Assembly (NCBI GenBank): GCA_025359125.1
Contig: JANYHI010000061.1
Coordinates: 62,001-126,000, forward strand
Direction of reading: 5' to 3'
DNA: 64,000 bases
Origin: Cytophagales bacterium
GTDB taxonomy: Bacteria > Bacteroidota > Bacteroidia > Cytophagales > Cyclobacteriaceae
Below are positions 1 to 9,313 of this stretch, piece by piece (position 1 is the first letter of the stretch; each line of letters begins with the position of its first letter). A program made the position numbers and the translations under genes. The notes under the pieces are model-generated. The model worked only from the letters and a program-made list of their open reading frames with translations, was not told the origin of the DNA and searched no databases.

Positions 1-366
1 ATCATCTATGCTCCTGCTTTCAATCCCCTTCAAGACAGTAGAACATTACTTCTTCAAAACTTTAGAGCCTTCAACTATACTGCTGGGGGTTGGAGAAATG
101 TTTTTTCATTGCGCAAAAGTTTAGATTTAAGATTAGAAGCATATGCTTTTAAGCCCATTGAAGCAATTTTTGAAGGGGCTGATCAACAGGCAAAACTGAA
201 TGACGATATCGCAAAAATATACTTTGCAGGCACAGCAGGTCTGGTATTGCATAGCACACTTGGCCCCATCAGTTTAAGTCTTAATTACTATGATGATAAA
301 AACCGACCACTCGGAGTGCTTCTTCATGCAGGGTTTCTCCTATTCAATAAGACATCTATGGAATAA
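1..366 (+). CDS. C-terminal fragment of outer-membrane patatin-like phospholipase (partial)
   Basis: The frame is open from base 1 and ends at TAA 364-366, giving the last 121 residues of a gene that begins before the window. The fragment alternates hydrophobic and polar residues as beta-barrel strands do. It ends with a strand rich in leucine and phenylalanine (LLHAGFLLFNKTSME), close to the end of Bacteroidota patatin-like phospholipases that carry a C-terminal surface-antigen (BamA-like) barrel. The catalytic patatin domain would lie upstream and cannot be seen. The barrel reading is fairly safe; the phospholipase assignment rests on recalled similarity of the tail only. Confidence 0.55.
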   Translation: MIYAPAFNPLQDSRTLLLQNFRAFNYTAGGWRNVFSLRKSLDLRLEAYAFKPIEAIFEGADQQAKLNDDIAKIYFAGTAGLVLHSTLGPISLSLNYYDDKNRPLGVLLHAGFLLFNKTSME

Positions 367-480
367 TTATTTCGATAATTATTCTCAGGCTAATTTTCAA
401 TATTTCTTTTTCGGGTGACTTTTTCCTGAATTTTCAATTTTTAGCTATGTTTATCCTTTAATACTTGATCGTACTTGCTT

Positions 481-2556
481 ATGCTTAACTCTACTGGGTG
501 GAAATCATTTCTTCTATTGGTTTTAATTGGTTTTACAATTGATTCTGCTGCTCAAACAGTGCAGTGGGCATCAAAAGTGATAGGGTTTTCGACTGAACTT
601 ACACCTGTGCAATATTCTGCTCAACAGATTTTAGGTAAGCCAAATGTATTACCGGCAACAGGTCAAAATCCAAATGCTTGGACACCCGACAGGCCTAAAA
701 GAAAGGAATTCATTAAAGTGGGCTTCACTACTCCTATGCAGATTCAACAAATTGCTATTGCTGAATCTAATAATCCGAGCGCTCTTTTTAAAGTTACAGC
801 TTATGATGAGACGGGTAAAGAGCACGTAATTCAAACCCTAAATCCGCAAGTAATTCCACTAAAGGGTAGGATGCGTAATGTCTTTGTCGAAAAAACGGCT
901 TTTAAAGTTGCAGCTGTTAGATTAGATTTTGATGGGGCTGCTCTGCCAGACTATTTTTCGATTGATGCCGTTGCCATCACAGATTCTAAACTGCCTATTG
1001 CAGCAATTATTAATATTCCAGAGTTAATGGCAAAAGGCCTTATTTCAGATAGGCTGGATAACAACGTGAACAGCGAGTTTAACGACTTAAATGGGATTCT
1101 CTCTCCAGATGGTAAAACATTATACTTCAGCAGAAGAAATCATCCGGGAAACATTGGCGGAGTAAATGATAAAGAAGATATCTGGTATTCAACTTTAGAT
1201 AATAATGGCAAATGGAAGTTGGCTCAAAATATGGGACCTAAGTTTAATAACGAATATCCTAACTTCATAAATGCAATTACATCGGTTACGCCCGATGGTA
1301 AATCTGCTATCATGGTTCTCGGTAATCAGTATATCGATGGAGGGAAAAAAATGTTGGCAGGTATGTCTATCAGTAATAATGTAAATGGCGAATGGACAAC
1401 TCCAAAATCTGTTAAAATTGAAAACGATTATAACTATAATGAAAAGTCGCACTACTTTTTATCTAATACGAGAAGAGCACTTCTCATGTCAATTGAAAGA
1501 GAAGATTCGTATGGCGATCGTGATTTGTATGTAAGCTTTCCCAAAAACGATTCTGTCTGGACAGAGCCATTGAACCTTGGAAAAACAATCAATACAGCAA
1601 CAGAAGAAGCGTCACCATTTTTAGCTGCCGATGATAAAACTATTTATTTCTCATCCAAAGGTTTTAGTGGTTATGGTGGATCGGATATTTACAGAAGCGT
1701 TCGCTTAGATGATACTTGGACAAAATGGAGCGACCCTGAAAATTTAGGTTCAGAAGTAAATTCAAAATTTGATGATTTATTCTTTAACATTCCTGCCAGT
1801 AGCGAATATGCCTATTTTTCAAAAGGTGTTGCCGACAATAACGTTGATATATTCCGTTTGAAGCTACCTGTTTTTATGTTGCCAGATCCGGTTGTTTTAG
1901 TAAAAGGTAAACTGGTAGATTCAAAGACAGGAAAGCCAATAGGTTCAAAAATTATTTATGAAGACCTAGCAACAGGTAAAGAAGTAGGATCTGTTCAATC
2001 AAATCCGGAAACGGGAGAATATGAAATACTTTTACCTGTTGGAAAACAATATGGCGTAAGGGCTGAAGCAAAAGATCATCTCTCTACCAATCAAAATTTA
2101 GACTTAAGAAAAATTGCTTATGGCCCCATTAATCAAGACTTGAAATTGGCTCCTAGTGAGGTACCTACACCGGTTGAAGTTGCGCAAATAGAAGTAACGC
2201 CTATTACCGAAAATGCTGTAATTCCTCTGAATAATATTTTCTTTAATTTCGATAATGCAATGCTCAGGAAGGAATCTTTTCCTGAGCTTAATAGAATTGT
2301 TGCGTTGATGACTGAACACAAAACAATGCAGGTAGAAATTGCAGGGCATACAGACACTGCTGGGCCTAACGCTTACAACCTGAAATTATCAGAAAAACGT
2401 GCAACTTCTGTAACAAATTATTTATTAGAAAAAGGAGTTGTGAAAGAAAGAATACTCACGACCTTCTTTGGCGAGACGAAACCTGTTGACACTACTAATA
2501 CAAAAGTGGGTAACCGTAAAAATCGGAGAGTTGAATTCAAAATTGTAAAGATGTAA
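481..2556 (+). CDS. OmpA-family protein with PD40 propeller repeats
   Basis: A 691-residue exported envelope protein. A signal peptide covers about residues 1-25 (ends DSAAQ). Next come a discoidin-like jelly-roll segment (about 30-175), PD40/WD40-like beta-propeller repeats (about 200-460, repeated LSPDGKTLYFS and ADDKTIYFSS type strands), a carboxypeptidase-regulatory-like domain (about 480-560) and a C-terminal OmpA peptidoglycan-binding domain (about 580-690) with the GHTDTAG and NRKNRRVEF motifs. OmpA domains bind diaminopimelate-type peptidoglycan, so this is probably a periplasmic or outer-membrane anchor. The start is taken at ATG 481; a TTG two codons upstream is also in frame. Only 4 bases separate it from the next gene, another OmpA protein, so the two are probably co-transcribed. 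A role beyond wall anchoring is not evident. Confidence 0.9.
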   Translation: MLNSTGWKSFLLLVLIGFTIDSAAQTVQWASKVIGFSTELTPVQYSAQQILGKPNVLPATGQNPNAWTPDRPKRKEFIKVGFTTPMQIQQIAIAESNNPSALFKVTAYDETGKEHVIQTLNPQVIPLKGRMRNVFVEKTAFKVAAVRLDFDGAALPDYFSIDAVAITDSKLPIAAIINIPELMAKGLISDRLDNNVNSEFNDLNGILSPDGKTLYFSRRNHPGNIGGVNDKEDIWYSTLDNNGKWKLAQNMGPKFNNEYPNFINAITSVTPDGKSAIMVLGNQYIDGGKKMLAGMSISNNVNGEWTTPKSVKIENDYNYNEKSHYFLSNTRRALLMSIEREDSYGDRDLYVSFPKNDSVWTEPLNLGKTINTATEEASPFLAADDKTIYFSSKGFSGYGGSDIYRSVRLDDTWTKWSDPENLGSEVNSKFDDLFFNIPASSEYAYFSKGVADNNVDIFRLKLPVFMLPDPVVLVKGKLVDSKTGKPIGSKIIYEDLATGKEVGSVQSNPETGEYEILLPVGKQYGVRAEAKDHLSTNQNLDLRKIAYGPINQDLKLAPSEVPTPVEVAQIEVTPITENAVIPLNNIFFNFDNAMLRKESFPELNRIVALMTEHKTMQVEIAGHTDTAGPNAYNLKLSEKRATSVTNYLLEKGVVKERILTTFFGETKPVDTTNTKVGNRKNRRVEFKIVKM

Positions 2557-2560
2557 TGGT

Positions 2561-3277
2561 ATGAAAAAACTTGTTTTCTCCCTCTTTACTTGTTTTGCTT
2601 TTGTGTACACTGTTGCTCAAGAAACGGATACGCTCATTTATGCGCGCGGCAAAATTATAAATGCTACTACCAAAGAAGCGGTGAATGCAAAAATTCTCTA
2701 TCAAAGCGAACCGTTTGGAAATAAAACCGGAATGCTATCCGGCAGTTCTTTTTCTTTTGCACTTTTTGATGGTGAAAAATACTCTATCACTGTAGAGGCT
2801 CCCGGCTTTGCCGTTGCCAAATATTTACTAGATCCGGCACAGGCAAATGCAGATAGAATTGTAACTAAAGATATTGAATTAGCTCTTCCGGGTAGTGTAG
2901 CTAAAACATCAGAAACTACTCCTCATTCTGTAGGGCACATCATGAGATTGGATAATTTAATTTTTGCTGTCGGCACTGCTAAAATTTCTCCTGATTCATA
3001 TTCAGAATTAGATGAAGTGGTAAAAATGCTAAGAGACTATCCTAAAATGGTTATTCAATTAGAAGGGCATACCGATGTTAAAGGAGATCCTAAATTAAAT
3101 ATGAAGCTCTCACAAGATCGGGTAGATGCCGTTAAATCTTATTTGGGTTCTAAGGGTTCTAATAAAGCTAAAATTAAAACAAAAGCCTTTGGTGGCACAT
3201 CTCCTTTAAGCAGAGAAAATACAGAAACTGCGCACAAAATGAACAGGAGAGTAGAGCTGCGTATTCTGGAAAATTAG
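2561..3277 (+). CDS. Short OmpA-family envelope protein
   Basis: A 238-residue protein with a signal peptide (about 1-19, ends TVAQ), a beta-sandwich domain of carboxypeptidase-regulatory type (about 27-105) and a C-terminal OmpA domain (about 130-238) with the motifs LEGHTDVKGD and MNRRVEL. It repeats the last two domains of the gene just upstream but lacks the propeller and discoidin-like parts, which suggests domain loss or duplication within this operon. It should sit in the periplasm or outer membrane and contact peptidoglycan. Its TAG stop overlaps the stop of the convergent gene on the other strand by 4 bases (TTAG), so no spacer or terminator separates them. Confidence 0.9.
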   Translation: MKKLVFSLFTCFAFVYTVAQETDTLIYARGKIINATTKEAVNAKILYQSEPFGNKTGMLSGSSFSFALFDGEKYSITVEAPGFAVAKYLLDPAQANADRIVTKDIELALPGSVAKTSETTPHSVGHIMRLDNLIFAVGTAKISPDSYSELDEVVKMLRDYPKMVIQLEGHTDVKGDPKLNMKLSQDRVDAVKSYLGSKGSNKAKIKTKAFGGTSPLSRENTETAHKMNRRVELRILEN

Positions 3278-4083
3278 CGTACTGCAAATATAGGAGTCGA
3301 TTTCAAATGTTTCTTTAACGTAGATAAAAGCTCTTGCTTTGAACTCTCTTTCAAATCGCTGATCGCTATAGAGCCAATTAATATTTCTGTTAATTCTTCT
3401 GCGCGAGCGTTATTATAAATTGCTCTTGCCTTTTCTAACTTTTCAGCGCAAAGCAGCCAATTGTGTTGGTTATATGCTACCACCGCCTGATTAAAATACA
3501 ACAAACCTGAAAGCTGCATTCCGTTTACTTCTCTGAAAAGGTTGGTATGATATTGATAGTATTGTTTTTTGGTTGAGGACGCTACCAATAGATTTTTCTT
3601 GTATTGATTTAGACTGTTGTCAATTTCTTCTGCCTTTGTTTTAAATCCAAAATAACGATCGGTGGTTTCAATCAAAATTTCACCTTGGCTAGTATTCACC
3701 AAAAGAAAAATGTGATAATTCGTTTCGATAATCCGATGTTTGAATTTTAGACCTTCTAGTACAACACTAAAAAATGCAGTACCTGTTAGGCAATCGTAAT
3801 TACCATTATCAAAAGCTTCGTTAAACTGAGAATACGCTTTGTAGTTTTTCAGAAATTTTCGGTGTGCCTGATTAACCATCGCTCTTAAAAATTTAACCTC
3901 ACCTTGTTGGTTAATTTTTAGCTTCTTAGTTTGTTGGAGCGAGATAAAATTGAATAATTCTGTTTTAATGTGTGCATCAGTAACTAGGGGTTGGCTAGTT
4001 TCAATTAGACTGGCCAGCAAGCTGCTTTGTGATATTCCTATCAACGGGATTATTATCAATAAAAGAGACAGCTTTAATCTCAT
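3274..4083 (-). CDS. Secreted protein with transglutaminase-like Cys/His/Asp triad
   Basis: A 269-residue exported protein with a signal peptide (about 1-19, ends GISQ). I do not recognise a named family. Conserved-looking blocks fit a transglutaminase/papain-like fold: a Cys in NYDCLTGTA (about residue 98), a His in NYHIFLLV (about 124) and an Asp or Glu in IETTD (about 139-142), in the order and spacing of a Cys-His-Asp triad. The C-terminal third looks helical and TPR-like. Function is unknown; it may be a cysteine peptidase-like enzyme or an inactive relative. The start is ATG 4083; an upstream TTG (4092) adds three residues. It is transcribed towards the OmpA genes and shares their final 4 bases. 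Confidence 0.75.
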   Translation of the reverse strand: MRLKLSLLLIIIPLIGISQSSLLASLIETSQPLVTDAHIKTELFNFISLQQTKKLKINQQGEVKFLRAMVNQAHRKFLKNYKAYSQFNEAFDNGNYDCLTGTAFFSVVLEGLKFKHRIIETNYHIFLLVNTSQGEILIETTDRYFGFKTKAEEIDNSLNQYKKNLLVASSTKKQYYQYHTNLFREVNGMQLSGLLYFNQAVVAYNQHNWLLCAEKLEKARAIYNNARAEELTEILIGSIAISDLKESSKQELLSTLKKHLKSTPIFAVR

Positions 4084-4198
4084 TGTTATCAAATTATTAT
4101 AATTCTTAATATAAAATTAACAATTTGGTAATATTAGGCAAGCCTTGAAGCACAAATTTTTGAAATTGCGAGCTGCTAAATAGGTAACTTGATATCAA

Positions 4199-5635
4199 AT
4201 GCGTCCAAAAATGGTAGAGACAAGCACTAATTCGCCTTATACAACAATTCTAGAAAAGCAAAGAGATAAAAGCTTATTGCTTCGGCAACAGTCTATCAAG
4301 AGTAGAAAAAGCCAATTAAAGGAGTTGGAGATTTTTCTATTAATAAATCGCCAACGCATTCAAGTAGCAGTTAACAGCGACTTGAAAAAGTCATTTATGG
4401 AAGTTGATCTATCCGAGCTTTATCCTGTATTGGGTGAAATTAGAACTGCAATAGAAAATTTGGATGGGTGGGCTCGATCAAAAAAAATTGATTCGCCCTT
4501 AACCTATTTTGGCTCGCGTGCAGAAATAAAAATTGAACCCAAGGGGGTTTGCTTAATTATTAGTCCGTGGAATTATCCTTTCAACCTTTGTTTTGGGCCA
4601 CTTATTTCATGCATTGCCGCAGGAAATACAGCCATCATAAAACCGTCAGAAATGACGCCCAATACTTCTAAATTAATTTCAGCATTGGCCTCCGAATTTT
4701 TTGAGGAAGCGCAGGTTAAAGTAATTGAAGGCGATTACACGATTTCGAGTGAGTTATTGAAGCTGCATTTCGACCATATTTTTTTTACTGGAAGTTCTAC
4801 GATTGGAAAAGTTGTAATGCGCGCGGCTGCCGAAAATTTAACTTCTGTTACCCTTGAGCTTGGCGGAAAATCTCCAACCATTGTAGATGAAACCGCAAAC
4901 CTTTTAACAAGCGCCAAAAGAATTGTGTTCGGAAAATTCTTAAACAACGGCCAAACATGTGTGGCACCAGATTATATTTTGATACATCGCAATGTTAAAG
5001 ATTCATTTATTGAACACTTGAAAAAAGAAGTGGTAAAAATGTTTGGTGATAACGGAACGATCAATGAGGATTCCAAAAGTTATTCCAGACTAATCAACCA
5101 AAAGCATTTCAATCGAGTTACCCAACTTATTAAAGATTCTGTAGCAGAGGGAGCTGTTATTGAACTGGAAGGAAAATCAAATGAAAAAGTAAACTTTTTA
5201 CATCCTACTGTTTTATCGAACGTATCGCTCAATTCCAGCATAATGGAGGAAGAAATTTTTGGCCCTGTACTGCCTGTTATTACCTATAATACAGAGGAAG
5301 AAGCAATTAATCTGATCAATAGTAAGCCTAAGCCTTTGGCGCTATATGTCTTTAGTGAACGCAAATCTTTTCAGAAAAAAGTTTTGAATCAAACCTCGGC
5401 AGGCACCACCTGCATAAACGATTGTGTCATTCAATTTGCACATCCCAATCTTCCTTTTGGTGGTGTTAATAATAGCGGTATTGGCAAATCGCACGGCTAT
5501 GCCGGGTTTTTAGAGTTTTCTAACCAACGCCCGATATTAAAACAGCTAACTAGGTTTTCAGCTTCCAGTTTCATCTATCCTCCGTTCAAGCCAAAAATGA
5601 AGTTATTAGTAGATATGATGCTAAAGTATTTTTAA
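4199..5635 (+). CDS. Aldehyde dehydrogenase, class 3-like (fatty aldehyde type)
   Basis: A 478-residue NAD(P)-dependent aldehyde dehydrogenase, the usual length for the family. Visible motifs are ISPWNYPFN (121-129), the general-base glutamate in TLELGGKSP (Glu220) and the catalytic cysteine in NNGQTCVAPD (Cys254). The C-terminus carries an extra basic and hydrophobic tail (KMKLLVDMMLKYF) like that of class 3 fatty aldehyde dehydrogenases, which may associate with membrane. It oxidises aldehydes to carboxylic acids; medium- or long-chain aldehydes are likely from the subgroup and from the lipid-related genes nearby, but the substrate is inferred. It stands alone with its own upstream gap. Confidence 0.92.
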   Translation: MRPKMVETSTNSPYTTILEKQRDKSLLLRQQSIKSRKSQLKELEIFLLINRQRIQVAVNSDLKKSFMEVDLSELYPVLGEIRTAIENLDGWARSKKIDSPLTYFGSRAEIKIEPKGVCLIISPWNYPFNLCFGPLISCIAAGNTAIIKPSEMTPNTSKLISALASEFFEEAQVKVIEGDYTISSELLKLHFDHIFFTGSSTIGKVVMRAAAENLTSVTLELGGKSPTIVDETANLLTSAKRIVFGKFLNNGQTCVAPDYILIHRNVKDSFIEHLKKEVVKMFGDNGTINEDSKSYSRLINQKHFNRVTQLIKDSVAEGAVIELEGKSNEKVNFLHPTVLSNVSLNSSIMEEEIFGPVLPVITYNTEEEAINLINSKPKPLALYVFSERKSFQKKVLNQTSAGTTCINDCVIQFAHPNLPFGGVNNSGIGKSHGYAGFLEFSNQRPILKQLTRFSASSFIYPPFKPKMKLLVDMMLKYF

Positions 5636-5700
5636 TGAAATCTTAATACCCGCAAGAATATATGCCGCGGTAACTAGCAATCGGAATACATTCAATTATC

Positions 5701-5708
5701 TACCTTTG
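5701..5708 (+). promoter_or_regulatory. Bacteroidota-type -7 promoter box for the AsmA-like gene
   Basis: TACCTTTG matches the Bacteroidota housekeeping -7 consensus TAnnTTTG exactly and lies 17 bases before the ATG at 5726. No convincing TTTG at -33 is visible, so this is a half-supported promoter. Confidence 0.55.
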
Positions 5709-5725
5709 TGTTTTAAAATTTAGCT

Positions 5726-8671
5726 ATGAAAATTATCAAAAGAATTTCTATTGGATTTGGCATTTTAGTGTTGGTATTATTTGCTGCTGCCATGATTTTA
5801 CCAAGAATTTTTAAAGACGATATAAAAGCAGCCATTGATAAAGAGTTAGCAAAAAGCATTAACGCTGACGTAATTTTTGAAGCCAACAATTTCAGCCTCT
5901 CTATTTTCAGCCACTTTCCAAACATTACTGCAGAAGTAAAAGAATTAGGCGTGTTTAATCGCGCTCCATTTGAAGGGATTCATTTATTTGTAGTAGAAAA
6001 GTTTGAGGTAGAGATTAACTTAGCCGATGTTCTATTTGGAGATCAGCTACGGATAAAGGGTATAACACTAGTACGCCCGCAAATAAACGTAGTGGTTTTA
6101 AAAGACGGTCGAGCTAACTATGACATTGCAATTCCCTCTGTCGATACTGTTAAACAAGATACTGGAAAACCAAGCGAGTTTTCTTTCGGAATAGATCATT
6201 GGGAAATTATAAATGGCCAATTGGTATACGATGATGCCACCATGCCCTACTATATGGCTCTTAAAAATTTAAACCACAGCGGTAGTGGTAATTTTAATGA
6301 TAAAGCCTTTGATCTTAAAACCAAAACAACTGCTGATTCGGTAACGGTAGCTTATAGTGGCATAGAATATATTTCTAATAAAAGAGCAGAAATAACAGCG
6401 ACTATAGGTGTAAGTGATGCTTATACAAAATACTCGTTTAAAGATAATGAGGCAAAGCTAAATGATTTTGCCATGAGTGCAGAGGGATGGGTGAAACTAA
6501 ATCCTAACTCTTACGACATGGATTTATCGTTTAAAAGTCCCGATAATTCTTTTAAGAGTTTGCTTTCTTTAGTGCCCGGCATATATTCAAAAGATTTTAA
6601 TAAAATCGAAACCAAAGGAGAACTAGCCTTCAACGGTTTTGCAAAAGGAACATACTCTGAAAAGCAGATACCGGCTTTCAATCTTAGCATGAATATAAAA
6701 GAGGCCATGTTTAAATATCCTGACTTGCCAACGGCTATTAACAACATTGCCATGGATTTAACAGTTGATAACAAGACAGGAGTTATTGAGAACACACTAG
6801 TAGATTTAAAAAAACTTCATTTAGATTTTGGAAGCAATCCTGTTGATGCGCGTATCCGCATAGAGAACTTAAAAAACTTTATGATGGATGCAGAGATGAA
6901 AGCTAAATTAAATCTAGCAGAGCTTACTAAAATGTTTCCAATGCAAGGTCTGGAAATGAAGGGTACTTATTCAGTTGATGCGAAAGCGAACGGGGTTTAT
7001 GACAGCCTCAAAAAAATAATTCCGAAACTAGATGTTTCCATGGCTCTAGCGGGTGGTCATGTAAAATCCGCACAGGTTCCCATTCCTTTAGAGGATTTAA
7101 GATTTAATGCTACCATAAAAAACACCTCAGGAAAAATGGCAGAGACCACTATTATAGTCAATGATTTTAATATGATGATGGAGGGTGAAAAGTTTGGTGC
7201 CAGTTTATTTCTTCAAAATTTAGAAGATTATACTTGGGATTTAAAGGCAAATGGAGGAGTAGATATTGAAAAGATGATGAAGATATTTCCAGTAGCAGGC
7301 ATGGCTATTGCCGGAAAAGTTAAAGCCAACCTGGAAACAAAAGGTAAATACTCTGACGTAACAGCAAAACGTTATGATAAACTTCCTACTAGTGGATTCG
7401 CTTCTTTAAAAGATTTCAAGTTTAGTTCTAAAACACTTCCTTATGCTGTAACCATTGCCCAATCAGAGGTTGTATTTAATCCGCAAAAAATTGATTTAAA
7501 AAATACGAGTGGTACCATTGGAAAAAGTGATTTTAGTGCAAACGGATCTATCTCAAATTATATCGGTTATGCTTTTGGTAAAGAAACAATTAAAGGAAAT
7601 GTAAACTTCAACTCCGCTTTATTGGACTTGAATGAATTCATGACCTCTTCTTCTGGGCCTGCTAAAACAGATACTGTTAAATTTGGTGTCATCCCTATTC
7701 CCGATAACATAGACTTCATTTTACACTCAGATATTAAGACAGTTAAGATGATGGACTACACAATCACTAATGCTTTGGGTGATGTGATTGTAAAAGATGG
7801 AATAGCTAATTTAAATGGTGTAAAGTTTAATATGCTGGGCGGATCATTCGGAGTAAATGGTTCTTACAGTGCTAAAGATATTAAGCATCCAAAATATGAT
7901 TTCGCTTTAAAGATTGAAAACCTAGCTATACAACAAGCTGCGCAGTCGTTCTCTATTATTAAAACCTATGCCCCCATTGCGGGGCTAGTAAATGGAAAAT
8001 TTGGAACGGATTTTAAAGTGAGTGGAGAACTTGGCCAAGATATGATGCCAAATATGAGTACCGTAAGTGGTGGTGGTTTAATTAAAATCGCAGAGGCGGT
8101 ACTAACTAAATCTAGTTTTGTTTCAGGATTAACTTCGCTTACCAAGTTAGACAATGCAGATAATGTTACACTGAAAGATGTACTCATGTCGGCTAGTATT
8201 AGCGATGGAAGACTTAGCGTTAAACCATTTGACGTAAAAGTAGGAAACTACGCTACTACTATAAGTGGCAGCACTGGCTTAGATAAGTCTATCAATTATA
8301 CTTTAAAGATGAATGTGCCAGCAGGAAAACTAGGCTCACAATTTAATAGCTTTTTAAACCCTGGCGGAAATGCAAACTCTGAAATAACCTTACCAATCTC
8401 ACTGGGTGGAACAATGACATCTCCAAAGTTTACATTAAATTCTTCTGAACAAAAACAACAAGTTAAAGATGCTGTAACTAATGTGGTTAAAGAAAAAGGT
8501 GCTGAAGCTATAAAAGACATAGTGAAAGATACCCCTGCAAAAGATATTGTGAGTGGCATTTTAGGAGGAACTACTAAAGCCGACACAACAAAAAAAGATA
8601 GTGCAAAAGTTGACTTGATCAAAGATGGTTTGCAAAACAAACTAAGGGGTCTTCTGAAAAGGAAAAACTAA
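5726..8671 (+). CDS. AsmA-family inner-membrane-anchored protein
   Basis: A 981-residue protein with one N-terminal transmembrane anchor (about 7-28) followed by a long run of beta-rich periplasmic repeats typical of the AsmA/TamB-like superfamily: an N-terminal AsmA domain with the phrase SFSIFSHFPNI-like region at about 55-70 and an AsmA-like C-terminal region at about 700-900. The final 60 residues are Lys/Asp-rich and probably disordered. Family members are thought to form bridge-like lipid conduits between inner and outer membrane, so a role in phospholipid or lipoprotein traffic is likely but inferred. It is a single-gene transcription unit, with a promoter box upstream and a hairpin terminator downstream. 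Confidence 0.9.
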   Translation: MKIIKRISIGFGILVLVLFAAAMILPRIFKDDIKAAIDKELAKSINADVIFEANNFSLSIFSHFPNITAEVKELGVFNRAPFEGIHLFVVEKFEVEINLADVLFGDQLRIKGITLVRPQINVVVLKDGRANYDIAIPSVDTVKQDTGKPSEFSFGIDHWEIINGQLVYDDATMPYYMALKNLNHSGSGNFNDKAFDLKTKTTADSVTVAYSGIEYISNKRAEITATIGVSDAYTKYSFKDNEAKLNDFAMSAEGWVKLNPNSYDMDLSFKSPDNSFKSLLSLVPGIYSKDFNKIETKGELAFNGFAKGTYSEKQIPAFNLSMNIKEAMFKYPDLPTAINNIAMDLTVDNKTGVIENTLVDLKKLHLDFGSNPVDARIRIENLKNFMMDAEMKAKLNLAELTKMFPMQGLEMKGTYSVDAKANGVYDSLKKIIPKLDVSMALAGGHVKSAQVPIPLEDLRFNATIKNTSGKMAETTIIVNDFNMMMEGEKFGASLFLQNLEDYTWDLKANGGVDIEKMMKIFPVAGMAIAGKVKANLETKGKYSDVTAKRYDKLPTSGFASLKDFKFSSKTLPYAVTIAQSEVVFNPQKIDLKNTSGTIGKSDFSANGSISNYIGYAFGKETIKGNVNFNSALLDLNEFMTSSSGPAKTDTVKFGVIPIPDNIDFILHSDIKTVKMMDYTITNALGDVIVKDGIANLNGVKFNMLGGSFGVNGSYSAKDIKHPKYDFALKIENLAIQQAAQSFSIIKTYAPIAGLVNGKFGTDFKVSGELGQDMMPNMSTVSGGGLIKIAEAVLTKSSFVSGLTSLTKLDNADNVTLKDVLMSASISDGRLSVKPFDVKVGNYATTISGSTGLDKSINYTLKMNVPAGKLGSQFNSFLNPGGNANSEITLPISLGGTMTSPKFTLNSSEQKQQVKDAVTNVVKEKGAEAIKDIVKDTPAKDIVSGILGGTTKADTTKKDSAKVDLIKDGLQNKLRGLLKRKN

Positions 8672-8694
8672 GCAGTCATCCAAATATTTAAATC

Positions 8695-8735
8695 GCCTGT
8701 TAAAAAAATTGACAGGCAATTTTTATTTTATTTTA
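8695..8735 (+). terminator. Rho-independent terminator after the AsmA-like gene
   Basis: GCCTGT (8695-8700) pairs with ACAGGC (8712-8717) and is followed by a T-rich run (AATTTTTATTTTATTTT). It overlaps the 3' end of the convergent lipoprotein gene. Confidence 0.75.
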
Positions 8736-9268
8736 TTCAGCTTGTCTCCGGTAAAATAGCCTTCTTTAATCAACGCCATTAATTGATCTACCGTTGGGTT
8801 GATTTGATAAAAGGTGTCGCCATTTACTATAGCTTCTTTATACGGAATTTTCTTGCGAAGCTTTTTAAGAATCTCTTTTCTCTTTACTTCATTTCTTAAA
8901 TCAATGGACAAAAAACGAAGGGCTCCTGATGGCTCTTGCTGAATAATTCGAACTATCCAGTGCCCTTCTGTTTTATAATTCAAAAAATAATAGTTTTGAT
9001 AAACCTTTAAGACCATGGTATCACTAAGCGAACCTCTGGTCAACCAATCCACCCCATTTTTATCTTTAAAACGATAGCCCCACGATTCTACAATCAGTGT
9101 ATCCGAAAATTCGCCCGTTGTTTGATCTATTGTTTGATAAGTGCCCTGTAGATTAACTGGAACCTCCTTAAGCGGGGCAATCTTCAAAGGCTGTGCCTCT
9201 TTAAAAGTTACTTCCTGGCAAGAATATAACAACGCAGACCAAACCAAAGCCAACAGCAGATGACGCAT
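8723..9268 (-). CDS. Putative lipoprotein of unknown function
   Basis: A 181-residue protein whose N-terminus (MRHLLLALVWSALLYSC) is a short hydrophobic signal followed by Cys17, consistent with a lipoprotein, although the lipobox (LYSC) is not ideal. The body alternates beta strands (about 45-110, with the theme of a tolerated substrate profile GTYQTID, DTLIVES) and ends with a charged helix (KRKEILKKLRKKI) and a tail. I do not recognise the family. It converges on the AsmA-like gene and its last bases lie in that gene's terminator. It probably resides in the periplasmic face of a membrane. Confidence 0.75.
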   Translation of the reverse strand: MRHLLLALVWSALLYSCQEVTFKEAQPLKIAPLKEVPVNLQGTYQTIDQTTGEFSDTLIVESWGYRFKDKNGVDWLTRGSLSDTMVLKVYQNYYFLNYKTEGHWIVRIIQQEPSGALRFLSIDLRNEVKRKEILKKLRKKIPYKEAIVNGDTFYQINPTVDQLMALIKEGYFTGDKLNKIK

Positions 9269-9313
9269 TTTAAATTGTTTTGATTACAAACGAATAAATT
9301 ATTTTTTTAATAC

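Noticed and set aside
644-829. Short alternative-frame ORFs overlapping long genes across the window
   Set aside because: They lie wholly inside well-supported genes with clear family motifs and have no motifs, start context or neighbours of their own.
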